The notes beneath the pieces were generated by a model, which was not told the origin of the DNA, did no database searches, and saw nothing but the letters and a program-made list of their open reading frames with translations. Shown here in pieces: positions 21,061 to 33,175 of a stretch of 64,000 bases of DNA. The DNA is taken from assembly GCA_034509425.1 (NCBI GenBank), contig JAVTVJ010000296.1, positions 2,411,001 to 2,475,000 on the forward strand, given 5' to 3'. Every line of letters starts with the position of its first letter. Position 1 is the stretch's first letter. The DNA is from Eopsaltria australis (Eukaryota > Chordata > Aves > Passeriformes > Petroicidae). The position numbers were made by a program, and so were the translations under genes.

Positions 21061-22317
21061 CCCAAAGATAAAGGGAGAAGGGCTCTGACCCCGTGTGAAT
21101 TTTCCCCTCATCCCAACCCTGGGCTGCTCCTGGGCTTCATTCCCTGTTCTTGTGCACCTCTCTGTGGCAGCATTCCCCATCCTCCCACATCTGCGCTGTG
21201 CCTGGCCAGTGCTGGGCTCAGGGGCAGCTTGGCAGTGGTGGGACAGTGTTCCTGGCACCCTGGTCCCCACCTGCGGGTCTGTCACCTCTCCATGGTGCCC
21301 AGCCCCTGCCAGCCCCTCCTTGCCGATTGCAGCACCTCCTCAGCCACACACTCCCACTGTGGAGGGCTGGGTTGTTTCCCAGACCAGCCCCCTTTTCCCA
21401 TGTCCTTTGCCCAACCTCTGAAGAGGAGTTTGGAAACCCCAAGCCAGGCACTGAAGCAAAGACAGTATTGACAAAGGGCTGATTTTTGCCCCCAAATTTG
21501 GCAAAGTGGTCGGTTTTAAGCAGCCTCAGCTCTCCAAGGCTGGTGGAGGCCAGGCAGCTGACCCTGCTGCAGCTCATTTAATTGCTTATTTGGGGGCTTG
21601 GGGGCTGGCAGGTGGTTTGGGAAGCAGATTTTGGAGCACTGGCGATGCCCTCCCGGGGGAAAGCAGGCAGCCAGCTGCCCAGATCTTCCTCCTCCTTGCT
21701 CCAACAGCACATCTGGGCTGCTCCACCACCAGATTTACACAGGAGCCATTTGGATCCCATAAAATTGACCCAAGAGTCGCTGCAGGGGGTGCTGGCTGCC
21801 AGGGGAGGGAGAGCAGAGGGCAGCAGGAGAAGCGGGAGGTGGAAGCTTGTACTGGCAGGCACCAGGACTTGGCGCTCGCGCTCCCAGCCTCATGCCAGAG
21901 ATTTAAGCTTCATGAGCAGGCTCCAGCCACCAGAAAGAGATTGATGACATATGGATTTTGTGCATCCAGCAAATGGAAGAAAAGCTCTCTACGGCTGCAT
22001 GGGATTAGCAGAATTTCCGAGCCGTTCCTTATAGCCAGGGTCCTGCAGGAGGGATGGATGGCTGAGGGGACAGGGAGTGGAGGTGCTCAAACCTTTCCAC
22101 CATCACTGCAAGTCGCTCCTGGTCATCCTCATCTCAGTGGCATTGGAGAGGGCTGGCACCATCCAAGACCCAGGCAGGAGGTGTAGGGAGAGTAGCAGAA
22201 AAGCCACAGGGATGGGCATCTGGAAGGAATTCAGGTCCAAGTGAGTCCAGACCCTCCCTAGAGTAGAAACAATTCCCTGTTTCATGCACTTGGAAGGAAA
22301 TGTGGAACAAAGTGATT
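21061..22317. other. GC-rich unique sequence with chance open frames
   Basis: High GC content keeps several frames open (21506-22186, 21218-21577), but all lack recognisable domains and overlap one another on both strands. No exon is supported. Confidence 0.5.
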
Positions 22318-22478
22318 GCCTCTGGATCTCTGGAAGTGTTCCAGGCCAGGTTGGACAGGGCTTGGAGCAACCTGGCCTAGTGGAAGATGTCCCTGCCCAC
22401 AGCAGGGGAATGGAACAAGGTGATCTGTAAGGTCCTTTCCAACCCAAACTGTTCTGGGATTCTGTGACTCTATGATTT
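22318..22478 (+). mobile_element. CR1 LINE 3' tail fragment
   Basis: GCCTCTGGATCTCTGGAAGT through TTGGACAGGGCTTGGAGCAA and CCTTTCCAACCCAAACTGTT to TTCTGTGACTCTATGATT. It includes the terminal octamer-like repeats. Confidence 0.93.
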
Positions 22479-24400
22479 GGCATTTCCCACCCTGTCACAC
22501 AGTTCAGGCAGCCCTTCCTGGTATGGACTTAAGCTGTGATGCTGCTTTCAATACAGCAACCTTGAGCTGCTGCTGGTCCTTTGGCTAACTACTCCAGCAC
22601 CACAAAACAGGGCCTTTTACTCAAGAGGCTCAGTTTTCAGAGTGAAAAAACCCTTTTGCTTTCAAATATCAAGGATATAACTGTTAACCCAGGCAAACAT
22701 CGTGCACCAGCCCACGAGCAAAATCACCAAAGAAGGAAGAGAAAAAAATTAAAAGAGAATCTAAGATGCTGGGTAGTGAGCCCCAGACATTGTGTGGCCG
22801 TGTTATTTTGGGAAAACAGTAGGAAAATGCTTTGAAATAAATGAAAATGAGTTTGTGAGTCTGATGGTGGTGGAGGAGGAGGGAGCTGCTATCTAAACCC
22901 CTTACGTGGCTTGGGTCCTTAGCAAGAGCTGAGCATGCCTCAGGGGATCAAAAATCCCTACAAATGGGAATTCCTTGGCCATCTCTAAGGCTCTGATTTT
23001 GTCATGGCAGCCACGGGAGCCATGCATTTGAATTAACTCCATGAAATCTTGCAAATGGATGGAGAAATACCTCTAATTGGGCAGGTTCTTTCTTTGGCTT
23101 CCAAAGGATGGTGTTCTGCCACCGAGAGCAATTCAAATCAGAGGAGATATCACTCAGCAGGGAATTATCTCCTGTAGCTGTGCCTGTGTCCAAGACATGG
23201 AGCCGAGTGGGGATGTGGAAGGAGCGAGGGAATATGACCAAGGTCAGGGTGAGATGTGGAAAATCTGATCAAGAGCTGGCCTTGGGCAGAGCAGCGTTGC
23301 AGATCCATGGCAGTGCTGGCTCTGAGCACCAGTTAAAGAGGAAGCAGCAATCAGGGCTAACGAAGAGGCAGCTGCTGTGGCACTGCCAGCTGGGCAGTGT
23401 CCCTGGTCACACCGCTGGCTGCTTTTCTGTATTGGAAAACTGACTGTGTTGGCTCAAATTCAGTGACTTCAGGGGTGCAAATTCCAATACTTGACACCTG
23501 TAGAACCTTGGTGCCACTGAAGCCGTGGCATTCCCACTGTGGCCACTGCCCTCCAAGATGTTGGCCAGTGGCCATCAGTGCCCTGGTGGGATGGTGGTGG
23601 GTGTGACCTCATGAATGGCAGCTCCAGCTCAGGGTCACACCTCCACCAGTTCTCTGCAGAGTAAATTATCACCTCCTCATTGTTAGTGAAAGATGGAGCT
23701 GTCTGTCTGCGTGAAAGTGCCCCAGGCAGGCGTTCAGGACAGATATTTTACAATTTAAAAGCCCCTTTAAGCCAAGTTCCTCATTTGGTATCAGTCCAGG
23801 GAGTTTCCTCCCTCTTCTAATCTCCATGATTAAGCTAAAAATTAATACTCTGAATGCATACACATATCATCTGCTGGGAACTCCCTTCTTTACTTTTCAG
23901 TGTTCCTTAAGCAGTGTCACCAGCATGGCAAACACTTGTGGGTTGCATTTGCAGCTTTCTTCTCCTTTGGCACCAATGTCAACATCACAACCTCAATGTC
24001 CCCTGACCCTTCAGGAAAATATTAATGTGGCAGGAGTGAAAAAAAGAGAAGCAAAGATCTCCCCATGAGAGGAGTCACTTTTGGGAGGCTGTCAGGTGAG
24101 GCAGAAGGTGGACATTGCATTAAGGAGTGGTCTTTGTGACCATCACACACCCAAAATTGTGGCAGCACTTTTGTACGTGGCACAGTGAAAGTGGCAGCTC
24201 ACTTATCCAGGCTGGGAGCAGCACCCTGGACAACACAGGAAGGTGGAGAGGCTAAAAATCACCTGGAAACACAGGCAGCTGAAGTTTAAATCATTTAACA
24301 AATTTGGCAATGTCTCCTGTTCAGCAGATCAGTGAATATTGAAACAAAATGGGGCCAGGAGCTAATTATATGGAAATATTTCTATTTGCACATTTCACTG
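22479..24400. other. Unique intergenic sequence
   Basis: 1.9 kb with nothing assignable. An A-rich patch lies near 22736-22756. Open frames are short and overlap on both strands. Confidence 0.5.
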
Positions 24401-24870
24401 GAAGGCAAAGCAGAGAGTATAGCTAATGTATCTCCACCACTGACAGGAATATTAAGTTTTCTGTCATTTTGCTACCACAACTACCTTTCTCAGCATGCAT
24501 TCTGTCCTAGTTCCTATTAAGGTGAGAGCAGAATCAAACTCATTAATTGTCTGCATTTTAGATATGATAAGAATGTAGTGGTTGGTGTTAATTAAACTAC
24601 AAAACAACTCCTCTTGCTGCGGTGTGCATTCCAAGTTGGAGCAATTAATTCACTCACTTAAACTGATCAAGATTTAATTACCATCACTCTGTGCAATTAC
24701 TCCATAATTAAAGTAATTTGGTTCATTCCACTCGCTGACAGTGTCATTGAACAGCCATTCATAGTACCAAAAGAAGTGATAATTAACTTAAAGAACAGCT
24801 CCAGGCAGTTTTACACAGACTTTTTGTTATTCCTAAATATACCTATATAGGAGAAAGAAGCCTATCACAT
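24400..24870. promoter_or_regulatory. Strong candidate CNE, homeodomain-site rich
   Basis: About 450 bp are dense in TAAT/ATTA/AATTAA cores, for example GGTGTTAATTAAACTACAAA (24583-24602), ATTAATTCACTCACTTAAAC (24643-24662) and ATTACTCCATAATTAAAGTA (24696-24715). The sequence is non-repetitive, transposon-free and sharply different from its flanks, and is one of the most CNE-like stretches of the window. Confidence 0.55.
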
Positions 24871-25225
24871 ACTACAGGTGCTTCCCTTGTAAAGGGGTTC
24901 AGATCTTTTGTGTTCAGTTTTTTTCAGCAAATGCACTGTAACAAACCCAATTTTGGGGAAGGCTATGGAGCTGTCACCTGATAATGCAGCAAGCACAATA
25001 AAACCTGGATCCTTCCAACAGCACAGGCATTCCCTGCCTGTTCCTGGAGACTCCTCATTAGGAAAGAAAAAAAATCCTCAATTAAAGGATCCTGCCATCC
25101 AGATAGCACTGCCAGATCTTAGATCTTACTAAATATTTTGTGACAGAGCAAGTCCCCAGCTGATGAGACCAAAGGGAGGCAGAGAAATCAATGATCAATG
25201 TTCTCACTCCCCAGGTTGTTGACAA
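24871..25225. other. Unique sequence, nothing recognised
   Basis: Ordinary sequence between a CNE-like block and a CR1 fragment. Confidence 0.5.
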
Positions 25226-25368
25226 TCATTGAATTATAGAATTATTTGGGTTGAAAGGGACCTTAAAGACCATCTCGTTCCAAACCCCTGCCATAGGCAG
25301 GGACACCTCCCTCTAGACCAGGTTGTTCAAGCCCTGTCCAACCTGCCTTGAACATTGGCAGGGACCTA
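25226..25368 (-). mobile_element. CR1 LINE 3' tail fragment, reverse orientation
   Basis: TCATTGAATTATAGAATTAT begins with the reversed terminal repeat, followed by TTTGGGTTGAAAGGGACCTT and CTAGACCAGGTTGTTCAAGC. The fragment ends near CATTGGCAGGGACC. Confidence 0.92.
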
Positions 25369-25989
25369 TAAACAAATATCTGGTCTAGGTGTTCATGGCA
25401 CATCTATCCAGAACCCAATTTTACGCTTATTTTATTCCAGAAAATTATTTTCCTGGTAGAATTATTCCTCAAGGTTTGGAAGTGAATATTGCTGCCTGTT
25501 TTCAGAAAGGCTGTTTGCACTCACAAATACAAAGCTGACACCAAAAACCTCTGTGCTGAGCCCCCTTCTAAGAGACCAAACTTATTAGACCAGCCTAATT
25601 TTTCCCCAGTACCCCTGTGAAATGCCCCTGCCAAGCTCTCTGCAGGGTGGGCAAAAAAAGAGCCAGATACATCTGTCTGTCCTTACTTTAGAAGGATGGA
25701 GTGGCAGTGAGGACTTTCAACACATTCTCCACCCTTTTCAGAGTAAAGCCTTCTCAGCCCATGCAGAGAAATTCAAAACATGACCTGTCATAACCATTTG
25801 GACATGAAGTATGCAGTTTTGTACTGGATGTTTTTGCCCCCACTATAAAAGTGGTGATAATCTAGAGAATCATCTCAAGCAAGTGGAAGAAGCACAGTTG
25901 CTATCCAGGGAGCTGTGCATGCGTTTCAGTTCAGTGGTTGTATGCATCTGGATGGTCCTGATCAGAGAAAAACAAGGAAGTCTCAGAAG
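25369..25989. other. Unique sequence, nothing recognised
   Basis: Ordinary composition; only short chance frames. Confidence 0.5.
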
Positions 25990-26240
25990 AATATAATGGG
26001 TTTAAACTGAAAAGGGGAAATTTGGATTACAGATGCAGAAGAAATTCTTGCCTGAGGGTGAAAGTGAATAGAGGCCCTGACACAGGGAGCCCAGAGAAGC
26101 TGTGGCTGACCCATCCCTGGAAGTGTCCAAGGCCAGGTTGGACGGGGCTTGGAGCAACCTGGGATAGTGGAAGGTGTCCCTGCCATGGTCTCTAGGGTTC
26201 CTTCCAACCCACATCATTCTGTGACTCAGTGATTCTAGGG
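25990..26240 (+). mobile_element. CR1 LINE 3' fragment, about 250 bp
   Basis: TAATGGGTTTAAACTGAAAA through GCCCAGAGAAGCTGTGGCTG, GGGGCTTGGAGCAACCTGGG and GGTTCCTTCCAACCCACATC to TTCTGTGACTCAGTGATTCT. There is a small internal deletion in the CCATGGCAGGG region. Confidence 0.94.
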
Positions 26241-27460
26241 TAAAATTAAACCAACATGGTTTAAGCAGAAGGGGAACAGCTCATGAAGGGAACTGTGGTC
26301 CCTGGCTCCATGTGGCAGCAGATCCCAGTGTCACCTTGCTCTCTGTGACCTACTTTGGAGGTGGCAGCTTCGCTGCAACTCCTCTCTTGGTGTTCTTCAC
26401 TCAGCCATTACATCCACAATCCTCAGCAATGCCAGACCTCTCCAGAAAGCTGAGCTATGCCATGAATTATTCCTCCACCTGCAGCATCCATAAATCAGAG
26501 CCTTTTTGGTTGGGCTCCCAAATGCTTGTTAGCCTTCCGTGACTCAGCAGTGGCTAAGTTAATGTCAGCTCTACCCAGGGGAAAATCTTCAATATTTCTT
26601 TTTACTTAAAAAGAAAGAGGAAAAAAAAATATCTCAAACATTATTTTTAAGCTCCTAAAAGAGCATTACAAAAGAATGAAGGGAAAGAAAAAAAAGAGAC
26701 TGTGTAAAGATTGCTTACCAGAGTCCTTTTACAATAGTCAGCCACACAACAGAAATAGGTGGACATTAATTCATGCTAACCTTGCACACCTAAATACCAT
26801 TAATTCATCAAAACTAATAACATTAATTCCTTCAAAAATGAGATTAAAGACAGGCACCCCTTGCAGTCATAATCTGTGGCTGATGACACTAAAATGAAAC
26901 CTCCAGTATACAAAGCTACCAGCAGAGCTTGCAGAATCTCATAAATTGCAGCTGGCAACACATAAATCCTCGGGACAATGTACATTATTTTCTGGGGAGA
27001 GGGTGTTTGCACGCCAATTGCCAGGCAAAAAGCAAAGCAAAGCTGGAAAACTTCTCCCCCAGCCCAGGAGCTGTTGCCAGAGGTGCCAGTTGATGTCAGA
27101 TGATGCCAATGCTCACCTAAATCCATCAGGCTGGAGCAGGATTCAGGGCACACATCCTGAAAAACTCTTTTGCTTTAAGTTTGCAAACTCAGGGAGCAGA
27201 AACCTCTGAGCTGGAGGTGCCCAGATCCTCTGGCAAGGCGTGCAAGGTTTTGGGTGCACATCCAGCCCTCACTGGGGGATGTTGGAAGAGCTGGGAAAGG
27301 TCTTTAGCAGCACCTGCTGCTGCCTCTGGTGGGTGCTGAGATGGCTTTAGGGTGGACAAGGGCTCAGCTGTACGCCAGCTCCAAAGGCAGCTGGAAGGAA
27401 GTTAAAAGCTTTCCTTTTGCTTTCAGTGGGTTTTGGCCCTGGGAATGGCATCAAGCTGAG
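26241..27460. other. Unique sequence with AT-rich patch
   Basis: 26590-26850 is AT-rich, with A runs at 26621-26629 and several TTAATTC repeats (ATTAATTC at 26766, 26799 and 26822). The rest is ordinary. No exon or transposon was recognised. Confidence 0.45.
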
Positions 27461-27694
27461 TCAGGGGTGGTTTAGGTTGGATATCAGGAGAAAGTTCTTT
27501 ACTCAGAGGATGATTGAGCACTGGAACAGAGTCCCCAGGGAATGGACACAGCCCCAAGGCTGCCAGAGCTTCAGGAGTGTTTGGATGCTGCCCTCAAGGG
27601 ACAAGGTGGGGTTGTTGAGGTGCCATTGCAGGGCCAGGGTGGGACTCAATGGTCCTTGTGGATCCCTTCCAGCTCAGGATATCCTATGAATGTA
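27461..27694 (+). mobile_element. CR1 LINE 3' fragment of a different subtype
   Basis: GGTTTAGGTTGGATATCAGG, AGCACTGGAACAGAGTCCCC, GGGACTCAATGGTCCTTGTG and CCCTTCCAGCTCAGGATATC match the CR1 group whose end is CAGCTCAGGATATTCTATGA, like the scrap at 8606-8675 and unlike the AACCCAAACCATTC copies. Confidence 0.88.
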
Positions 27695-28600
27695 TGGACT
27701 TTGGTAGTGGGAAAGTCTCTCATCTGCTCCTGAAATATCCTCCTGCTACTTTTGCTCACCTTTCCTTCCCATCCTCCCTGCTGCACCCATTGCATTTCCC
27801 TTTTCTTCCAGGCTCACGTGAATGATTTCTCCTGCATCCAGCAGGACGGGCAGCTAACCCACAGCCTTTACCTCTGGGATCCATTTCCCTTTTTATTTTC
27901 CTTTTCCATTTTCCATTTTCCTTTTTCCATTTTCCATTTCCATTTCTGTGACCACTGCCTTGAGGGGACCCTGACAGCACAAGCCACACCCAGGTGCTGG
28001 GCCCACAGCTGTGTGCCACCTACAACAGCACCTGCACTGGTTTAGGAGTTCCACTGACCCCAGGGCATTCACAAACCTACAAATTCAACAAATTTCTGTA
28101 TTGCACTCAGAAGCCTCCAGTCTACAGAGGATGATCAGGGTGAGGGCATGATCACCACTCCTGCTGGTGGCCACAGAGACCCAGAGATCACTTCAGGAGG
28201 CAGCAGGGTGCTGCTGTCCCAGCCAGCTTGCCCAGGGCTCATGAAGGACGGCGCCGGTCCCGCCAGCCCTCTGCCGATACATCCAGAACACCGGAGGTAT
28301 TATTTCAGATTAAGACCAGATTAAGCCCATTTAATTTTAACTCAGATTAAGCCCCTATTTAGAACCTGGCCCTGTTTCCGATGCAGCTGGGCTGGCCCCC
28401 CCAGGGGGCTGTGAATCACCGTGGAGGAGTGTTGGGTAGCACCCAGCCTCTCCCCCATCCTCCTGACACAGAGCAGCTCAAACTCGGAGTTACTAAAATA
28501 AGGCTTTGCTTGCGAGCGCTCGTGTCAGAGCAGCATTTTGGGATAGGGTTTAGTGTTTTGTGGCTTCAGGAGGGACCCCAGTGCCTGCAGCCCACGGGGG
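27695..28600. repeat. Intergenic segment with a TTTTCCA short tandem repeat (27889-27947)
   Basis: 27889-27947 consists of CTTTTCCATTTTCCATTTTC-type imperfect 7-mers. The rest of the segment is ordinary, GC-richer from 28240 on, without supported genes. Confidence 0.7.
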
Positions 28601-28860
28601 TGTTGGGCAGACGTGAGCACTAAGGAGCTGAACTGGTTTAATCTCTAAATAACGATGGAAGTGCAAGTGTGTGAATTACTCCAAATGAATGTATCACCCA
28701 CACACGCTACGCTCTCTGCATATCTAATTACACAGCACTTGCTCCTGCCCTGCTTTTGAAGAAATACTCCACAAGTCACCAGTGCCTTTCAAACAAGTGA
28801 TTACAATGCAGTTTCAGGAAGGAAGAGTTTGGGACCCTTTCAGGCTAGCTGAAAAACAGC
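28600..28860. promoter_or_regulatory. Candidate CNE island
   Basis: A short complex block contains ATCTCTAAATAACGATGGAA (28641-28660), GTGAATTACTCCAAATGAAT (28670-28689) and CATATCTAATTACACAGCAC (28719-28738), CNE-like with homeodomain cores. No repeat or exon. Confidence 0.4.
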
Positions 28861-29730
28861 AGTGGGGGAGAACATAACCAATCTCATTGATTGTTTTATT
28901 CCTATTTGTGTGAAGAAGGCACCCCAAAAGTCCAAATCTGTGAGGAGATACCCCCAAGACAAGCAAAATCTGTTTTCCAAGGTTTCTTAAGAAACAGCCA
29001 CTGCAGCAAAGGCAGGTTTGGCAGCATTTATCTTTTTTTATTTGATAAATTTCTGGAGTAGCTGCTATTCTGACTTTACCAGCACATCCTTCATCCTAAC
29101 CCTGCGTTGGGCTGTGATATTAGGTGACTGTGTGGTGTGTTTTCACTTCCTATTGACTGGTTGTGTACTTCCCTCCCGCTAATCCCTTGTTAATGGACAC
29201 TTTCTTTGAGCCAGCTGAGATCTGAGTTATGTTGTCTTTGTGCTTCTCACAGATTTTATTACTTGGATATCTTTGTTTTCATTATTTCGAGATTTGGGGA
29301 TTTTGTCTCTTGCCTTCAGATGGATTCACGCAGTTAGAGACGGGCTGGCCTCCCACAGCTCCTGTTTGCATTTGATCTGGGAGCAGTGGGAGAGCAGCTC
29401 CTGGGATGGAAACAGCACAGTTCCACACTTCAGCAGCCAAATCCAGGAGAAAAACCACTTTTGGCTTTTCCTGGAAACCACCTCTCACTTCCAAAGGAAA
29501 AAAATCAATTCTGCTGCTCGCTCGCTGAAATGGGGTGCACTGGTTTAAACTGGGCTCTGCTGGAGGGTGCACACCCAGCAAGGTACAAACCACCCTCAGC
29601 AGCAGGGAGGTGGCAGGTGGAGGAGGAAAGGAGGGGAAAGTCCCCCAATTCTGGTCCTGGGATGCCAAGGGACTTCCAAAAATGTGAAACCTGAGGCTGA
29701 CAGAGCATGGCCAGGTGCAGGCTGTCATGG
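28861..29730. other. Unique sequence, nothing recognised
   Basis: Ordinary sequence. Overlapping chance frames on both strands (29282-29728 and others). Confidence 0.5.
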
Positions 29731-29836
29731 TATCACAGAATCACACAATGGCTTAGGTTGGAAAGGACCTTCAAAGATCACCCAGTCCAGAGCTCCTGCC
29801 ATGGGCAGGGACAGCTTCAGCCCATCAGGTTGCTCG
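29731..29836 (-). mobile_element. CR1 LINE 3' tail fragment, reverse orientation
   Basis: TATCACAGAATCACACAATG, GCTTAGGTTGGAAAGGACCT and ATCACCCAGTCCAGAGCTCC form the reversed end of the CR1 subtype with CACAGAATCAC-type terminal repeat, about 100 bp long. Confidence 0.9.
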
Positions 29837-31744
29837 TGGTGTGGGGAAGCCAGCGGTGACATCCCTGGACACGGTGCCCATGGCAGTGAGGTACAAGGAC
29901 AGCACTCTGGCCTTCAGAGGAGGGGAAAAGCGCAGTCCATGGTGCAGCAAGGACAGATGGAGAGCCCAGAGTCCCCTGGCAGCAGGGTCCCTCCTCCAGG
30001 AGGGACATGAAACCCACTGGGCAAATCCAGGGTTGCAGGACAGGCTTGTTGGGAAAGCAGAGGGGTGGAAATCCTGCAAAACCACCAACAGAAAGGAGAC
30101 ACACAATGAAAAACTTATTCCTCCCAATCAACTTTTCTCATTCTGCCACAGCCCCAGGCAAGGAGCAGAGCTATTTTTTTTTCATTTGTGTGTATTTTAG
30201 CCCCATCATCCTTAAGATGGGCATTAAGCCAGTCCAGGAAGGAAAGGCAGAGCAGTCAGTGCTGGCATAACCTGAGCAGTCCCTGGAGAGCCAAGGCTGC
30301 ACATGGGGACCAGACAGGCCACCAAGAGCAGCTGGGAACTGGACTGATGCTGAACTGGATTTTCAAGACAAGCAGGAAGGTGTTTTTTAGTGGAGAAATC
30401 AGAAACTACCCCACAGTTTCAGGAAATTAGAGAAAAATAAAACCCCCAGGAGTTCACCGAAAGGAATATGGGTTGGAGGGTGATTTTCTCAGCTGGGTCA
30501 CGGAACCTGGTGCTGGACATGGCAGAGCTTTGGCCACGATGTCCCTGGAGCTGAGAACCTGCTCTTTGCAGACTGGGAGCTGCTTCCAGCCAAATGCCAC
30601 AGCCCAAAAAAGTCCTGGCACGTTCAACGTCCCCACTTCGTCTTCTTAGTGTCCTCTCCTCAAAAACTCATAAAGAAATCTGATATTTTGATGCTTCCTG
30701 ATAAAAGTTACCTCTTTCAAAATGACCTTTTGGTTAAACAGCACTAGCTGGCATTAATCCTATTATTTCATCACGATTATTATTTTTTTATCAATCCAAC
30801 ACAGCTGCCATTTCATCTGGCACTGAGTGAATTGAAGTTCTCAGCTGGGGCACACCGTGCTCTCAGATGTGCGAAACGCTGATAGCCACAACATGAATCA
30901 CCCACCCCTTCCCCTCCTGCCACCCCACACTTGGCTCCAGGTCTGCACTGAGATGGTCAGAAAAGTCAGCTCAGCATCAAGAAAAATAATCTCTTTCCAG
31001 TTGATGGATGCACCAGATGAGATTCCCAGCTGTCTCTCATGGGAGACATGCTCCTCGCAGCTCCTCGCAGTTGGGTGATGCCACAGCGTTCCTCAACATC
31101 TGCAAAAAGGAGGAAACGTGGCGGAATTGCTGATGTCTTGAAAGGAATAACAAACACAAGACAGCCCCATTCCAAGATTGATTTTAAGGCAGATAAAGAC
31201 AAGGGCTAAAGCATTTCAAATCCAATCCAACAAAGTCCTTAAGCGCCTGCTTTAAGGCAAGCAGAGGAATAATGCCACCGACTCAAAGGGGGTGTTTATC
31301 TGGTTGTATTTAGGAGGGCTCTTAAGGGCTTTGCTGGATCAGGGTGTCAGGTGTGAGAGGAGAAATGCCCCGCTCGCCTGCCCGCCATGACCTCAGCACA
31401 CCCGGCCTCATCTGCACCAACTTCCCAGGAAAACACATCCAACGGGAGGAACAGCCATGGCAGAGTCATTGGAAGGGCAGCAAAGCCTGGCTGGGTGTCC
31501 AGGGGATGTGATGGGGCCTCAGGAGCCAGTTAGACAAATGTCTCTCTAGTCTGGAAGCTGCTGATCCCACCTGAGAGCCAGGCATGGGTGAGGTGGCCTT
31601 TGGAGTTCCCCGTTTCTGTGCGAGGGAAGAGTTGGAACCACAGGAGGGGCTTCTGCTGAGCTGCTCCTGCTGAGCCTGACCATGGACAGAGGTGGGAATG
31701 GGCATGGATATAACCATGGGCGTGGAGCTGAACATGGAGAGTGA
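29837..31744. other. Unique sequence, AT-rich in the middle
   Basis: 30660-30850 is AT-rich and somewhat CNE-like (TTAATCCTATTATTTCATCA near 30755). A small direct repeat, CTCCTCGCAG twice, lies at 31051-31070. No gene was recognised. Confidence 0.45.
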
Positions 31745-32243
31745 CTTTGCAGGAGCAGATAGTGAGAGGACAGGGGGAACGGTTTTAAATTGACAGAAGG
31801 CAGTTTGGGTTAGTAATGATGGAATTCTTGACAGGGAAAGACTGGTAGAACTGGGAATGTTCAGCCTGGAAAAGATAAGGCTGCGGTGTAACCTAATTGC
31901 AGCCTTTCAGTGCCTGAAGGGAGCCTCCAAGAGAGACGGAGAGGGACTTTTTCAAGAGCATGGAGTGACAGCACAAGGGGGAATGGCTTCAAAGTAAAAG
32001 AGATTAGGATTAGGTGAAATATTAGGAAGAAATTCTTCCCTGTGAGGGTGCTGAGGCCCTGGCACAGGTTGCCCAGAGAAGCTGTGGCTGCCCCTGGATC
32101 CCTGGAATTGTTCAAGGCGAGGTTGGATGGGACTTGGAGGAGCCTGTGATTGTGGAAGGTGTCCCTGCCCATGGCAGGGGGTTGGAATTGAATGATCTTC
32201 AAGTTCCCTTCCAACCCAAATCATTCTGGGATTCTGTGATGGA
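31745..32243 (+). mobile_element. CR1 LINE 3' fragment, about 500 bp, internally rearranged
   Basis: The main body runs from GGGAATGTTCAGCCTGGAAA through GGTGTAACCTAATTGCAGCC, GGGGGAATGGCTTCAAAGTA, CAGAGAAGCTGTGGCTGCCC and CCCTTCCAACCCAAATCATT to TTCTGGGATTCTGTGATG. A segment at 31763-31800 (GAGGACAGGGGGAACGGTTT...) resembles the GGACAAGGGGGAATGG region again, out of order, so two CR1 pieces or an internal rearrangement are joined. Confidence 0.92.
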
Positions 32244-32590
32244 TGTGCAATGAAATTAGGTCTGAATGACCATAAAGACCCTCTGGGGCCCACCTGAGAG
32301 CAGATTCCTGCTGGCAGTGGGAGCCTGTATTGGCACTGGGAATGTCCCAGCCCATGCAGTGGAGAAGGGACAATTATTTACCAGAGCAGGACCTTTCCTC
32401 AGGGCTTCCCAAGGACCTCAGCTCCAATGAGCTCAGCCAAGGCAGCAAATCCCTTCTCTTGCAACCCTCCAGATAAACCAGGCCTCAGCCCCTCTCCCAG
32501 ACCCACAATCTGGGTGACAATCTCAGAAGAAAAAGAGCCTTAGGAGATCCCTCTGTTTTTAGGGGACGGTGTCGGACGGTGGCTGCTCCT
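32244..32590. other. Unique sequence, nothing recognised
   Basis: Ordinary GC-moderate sequence between a CR1 and a CNE-like block. Confidence 0.5.
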
Positions 32591-33175
32591 TCTGCAACTC
32601 TTCATTTGTCCTTTACAAGGTTCTGTGATTTAAGAATGTGTGTTAAATCTTCTGCAACAATCAATTCAAATATACAAGTTTGGCTATTCAAATTACTTTT
32701 CCAAAAGTACTTTAAAATGCATTAAGTTATTAATTGCCTGCTGGCACTTTAATCAAACGGGAAAATTGACATAGCCAGAGGCATGTATTTTTGTGGAAAG
32801 GAAATTTATTTAAGAAGAAACAGCGGCTCTTACTGCTTAATTTAAACTGAGAAAACTGTGGAAAATCAACTGCTATGGAAAATTAATAAAACATTTCCAG
32901 CTGCAAACAGTGACTAATTGTACAAGATGAAGACTGCCTGGAATTAATAACTTGCAATCTTCTGTGTGAAGAACCCCCTACCAGTTCAATTTACTGGGAG
33001 ATTAAATTACTTCTAAGTTTGCCATATTAAAACAGAACATGAATAAAATGTTAGTGAAAGCACATCTATTATTTACTGTCTGTGATATGGATATAATTAT
33101 TTCCAAACAACCACAATGTGACGTGACTGGCAATATTTAAATTATTTGCTAGCGAATGTAGTTTTACCACCTCGC
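32590..33175. promoter_or_regulatory. Strong candidate CNE island, about 580 bp
   Basis: A long AT-rich, complex, transposon-free block with many ATTA/TAAT cores: AAATGCATTAAGTTATTAAT (32715-32734), CACTTTAATCAAACGGGAAA (32745-32764), CTTACTGCTTAATTTAAACT (32829-32848), GACTAATTGTACAAGATGAA (32911-32930). Sharp borders separate it from GC-richer flanks. No exon signal. Confidence 0.55.

Noticed and set aside
21506..22186. 226-codon plus-strand frame
   Set aside because: GC-rich chance frame without domains; frames of similar length overlap on the other strand.
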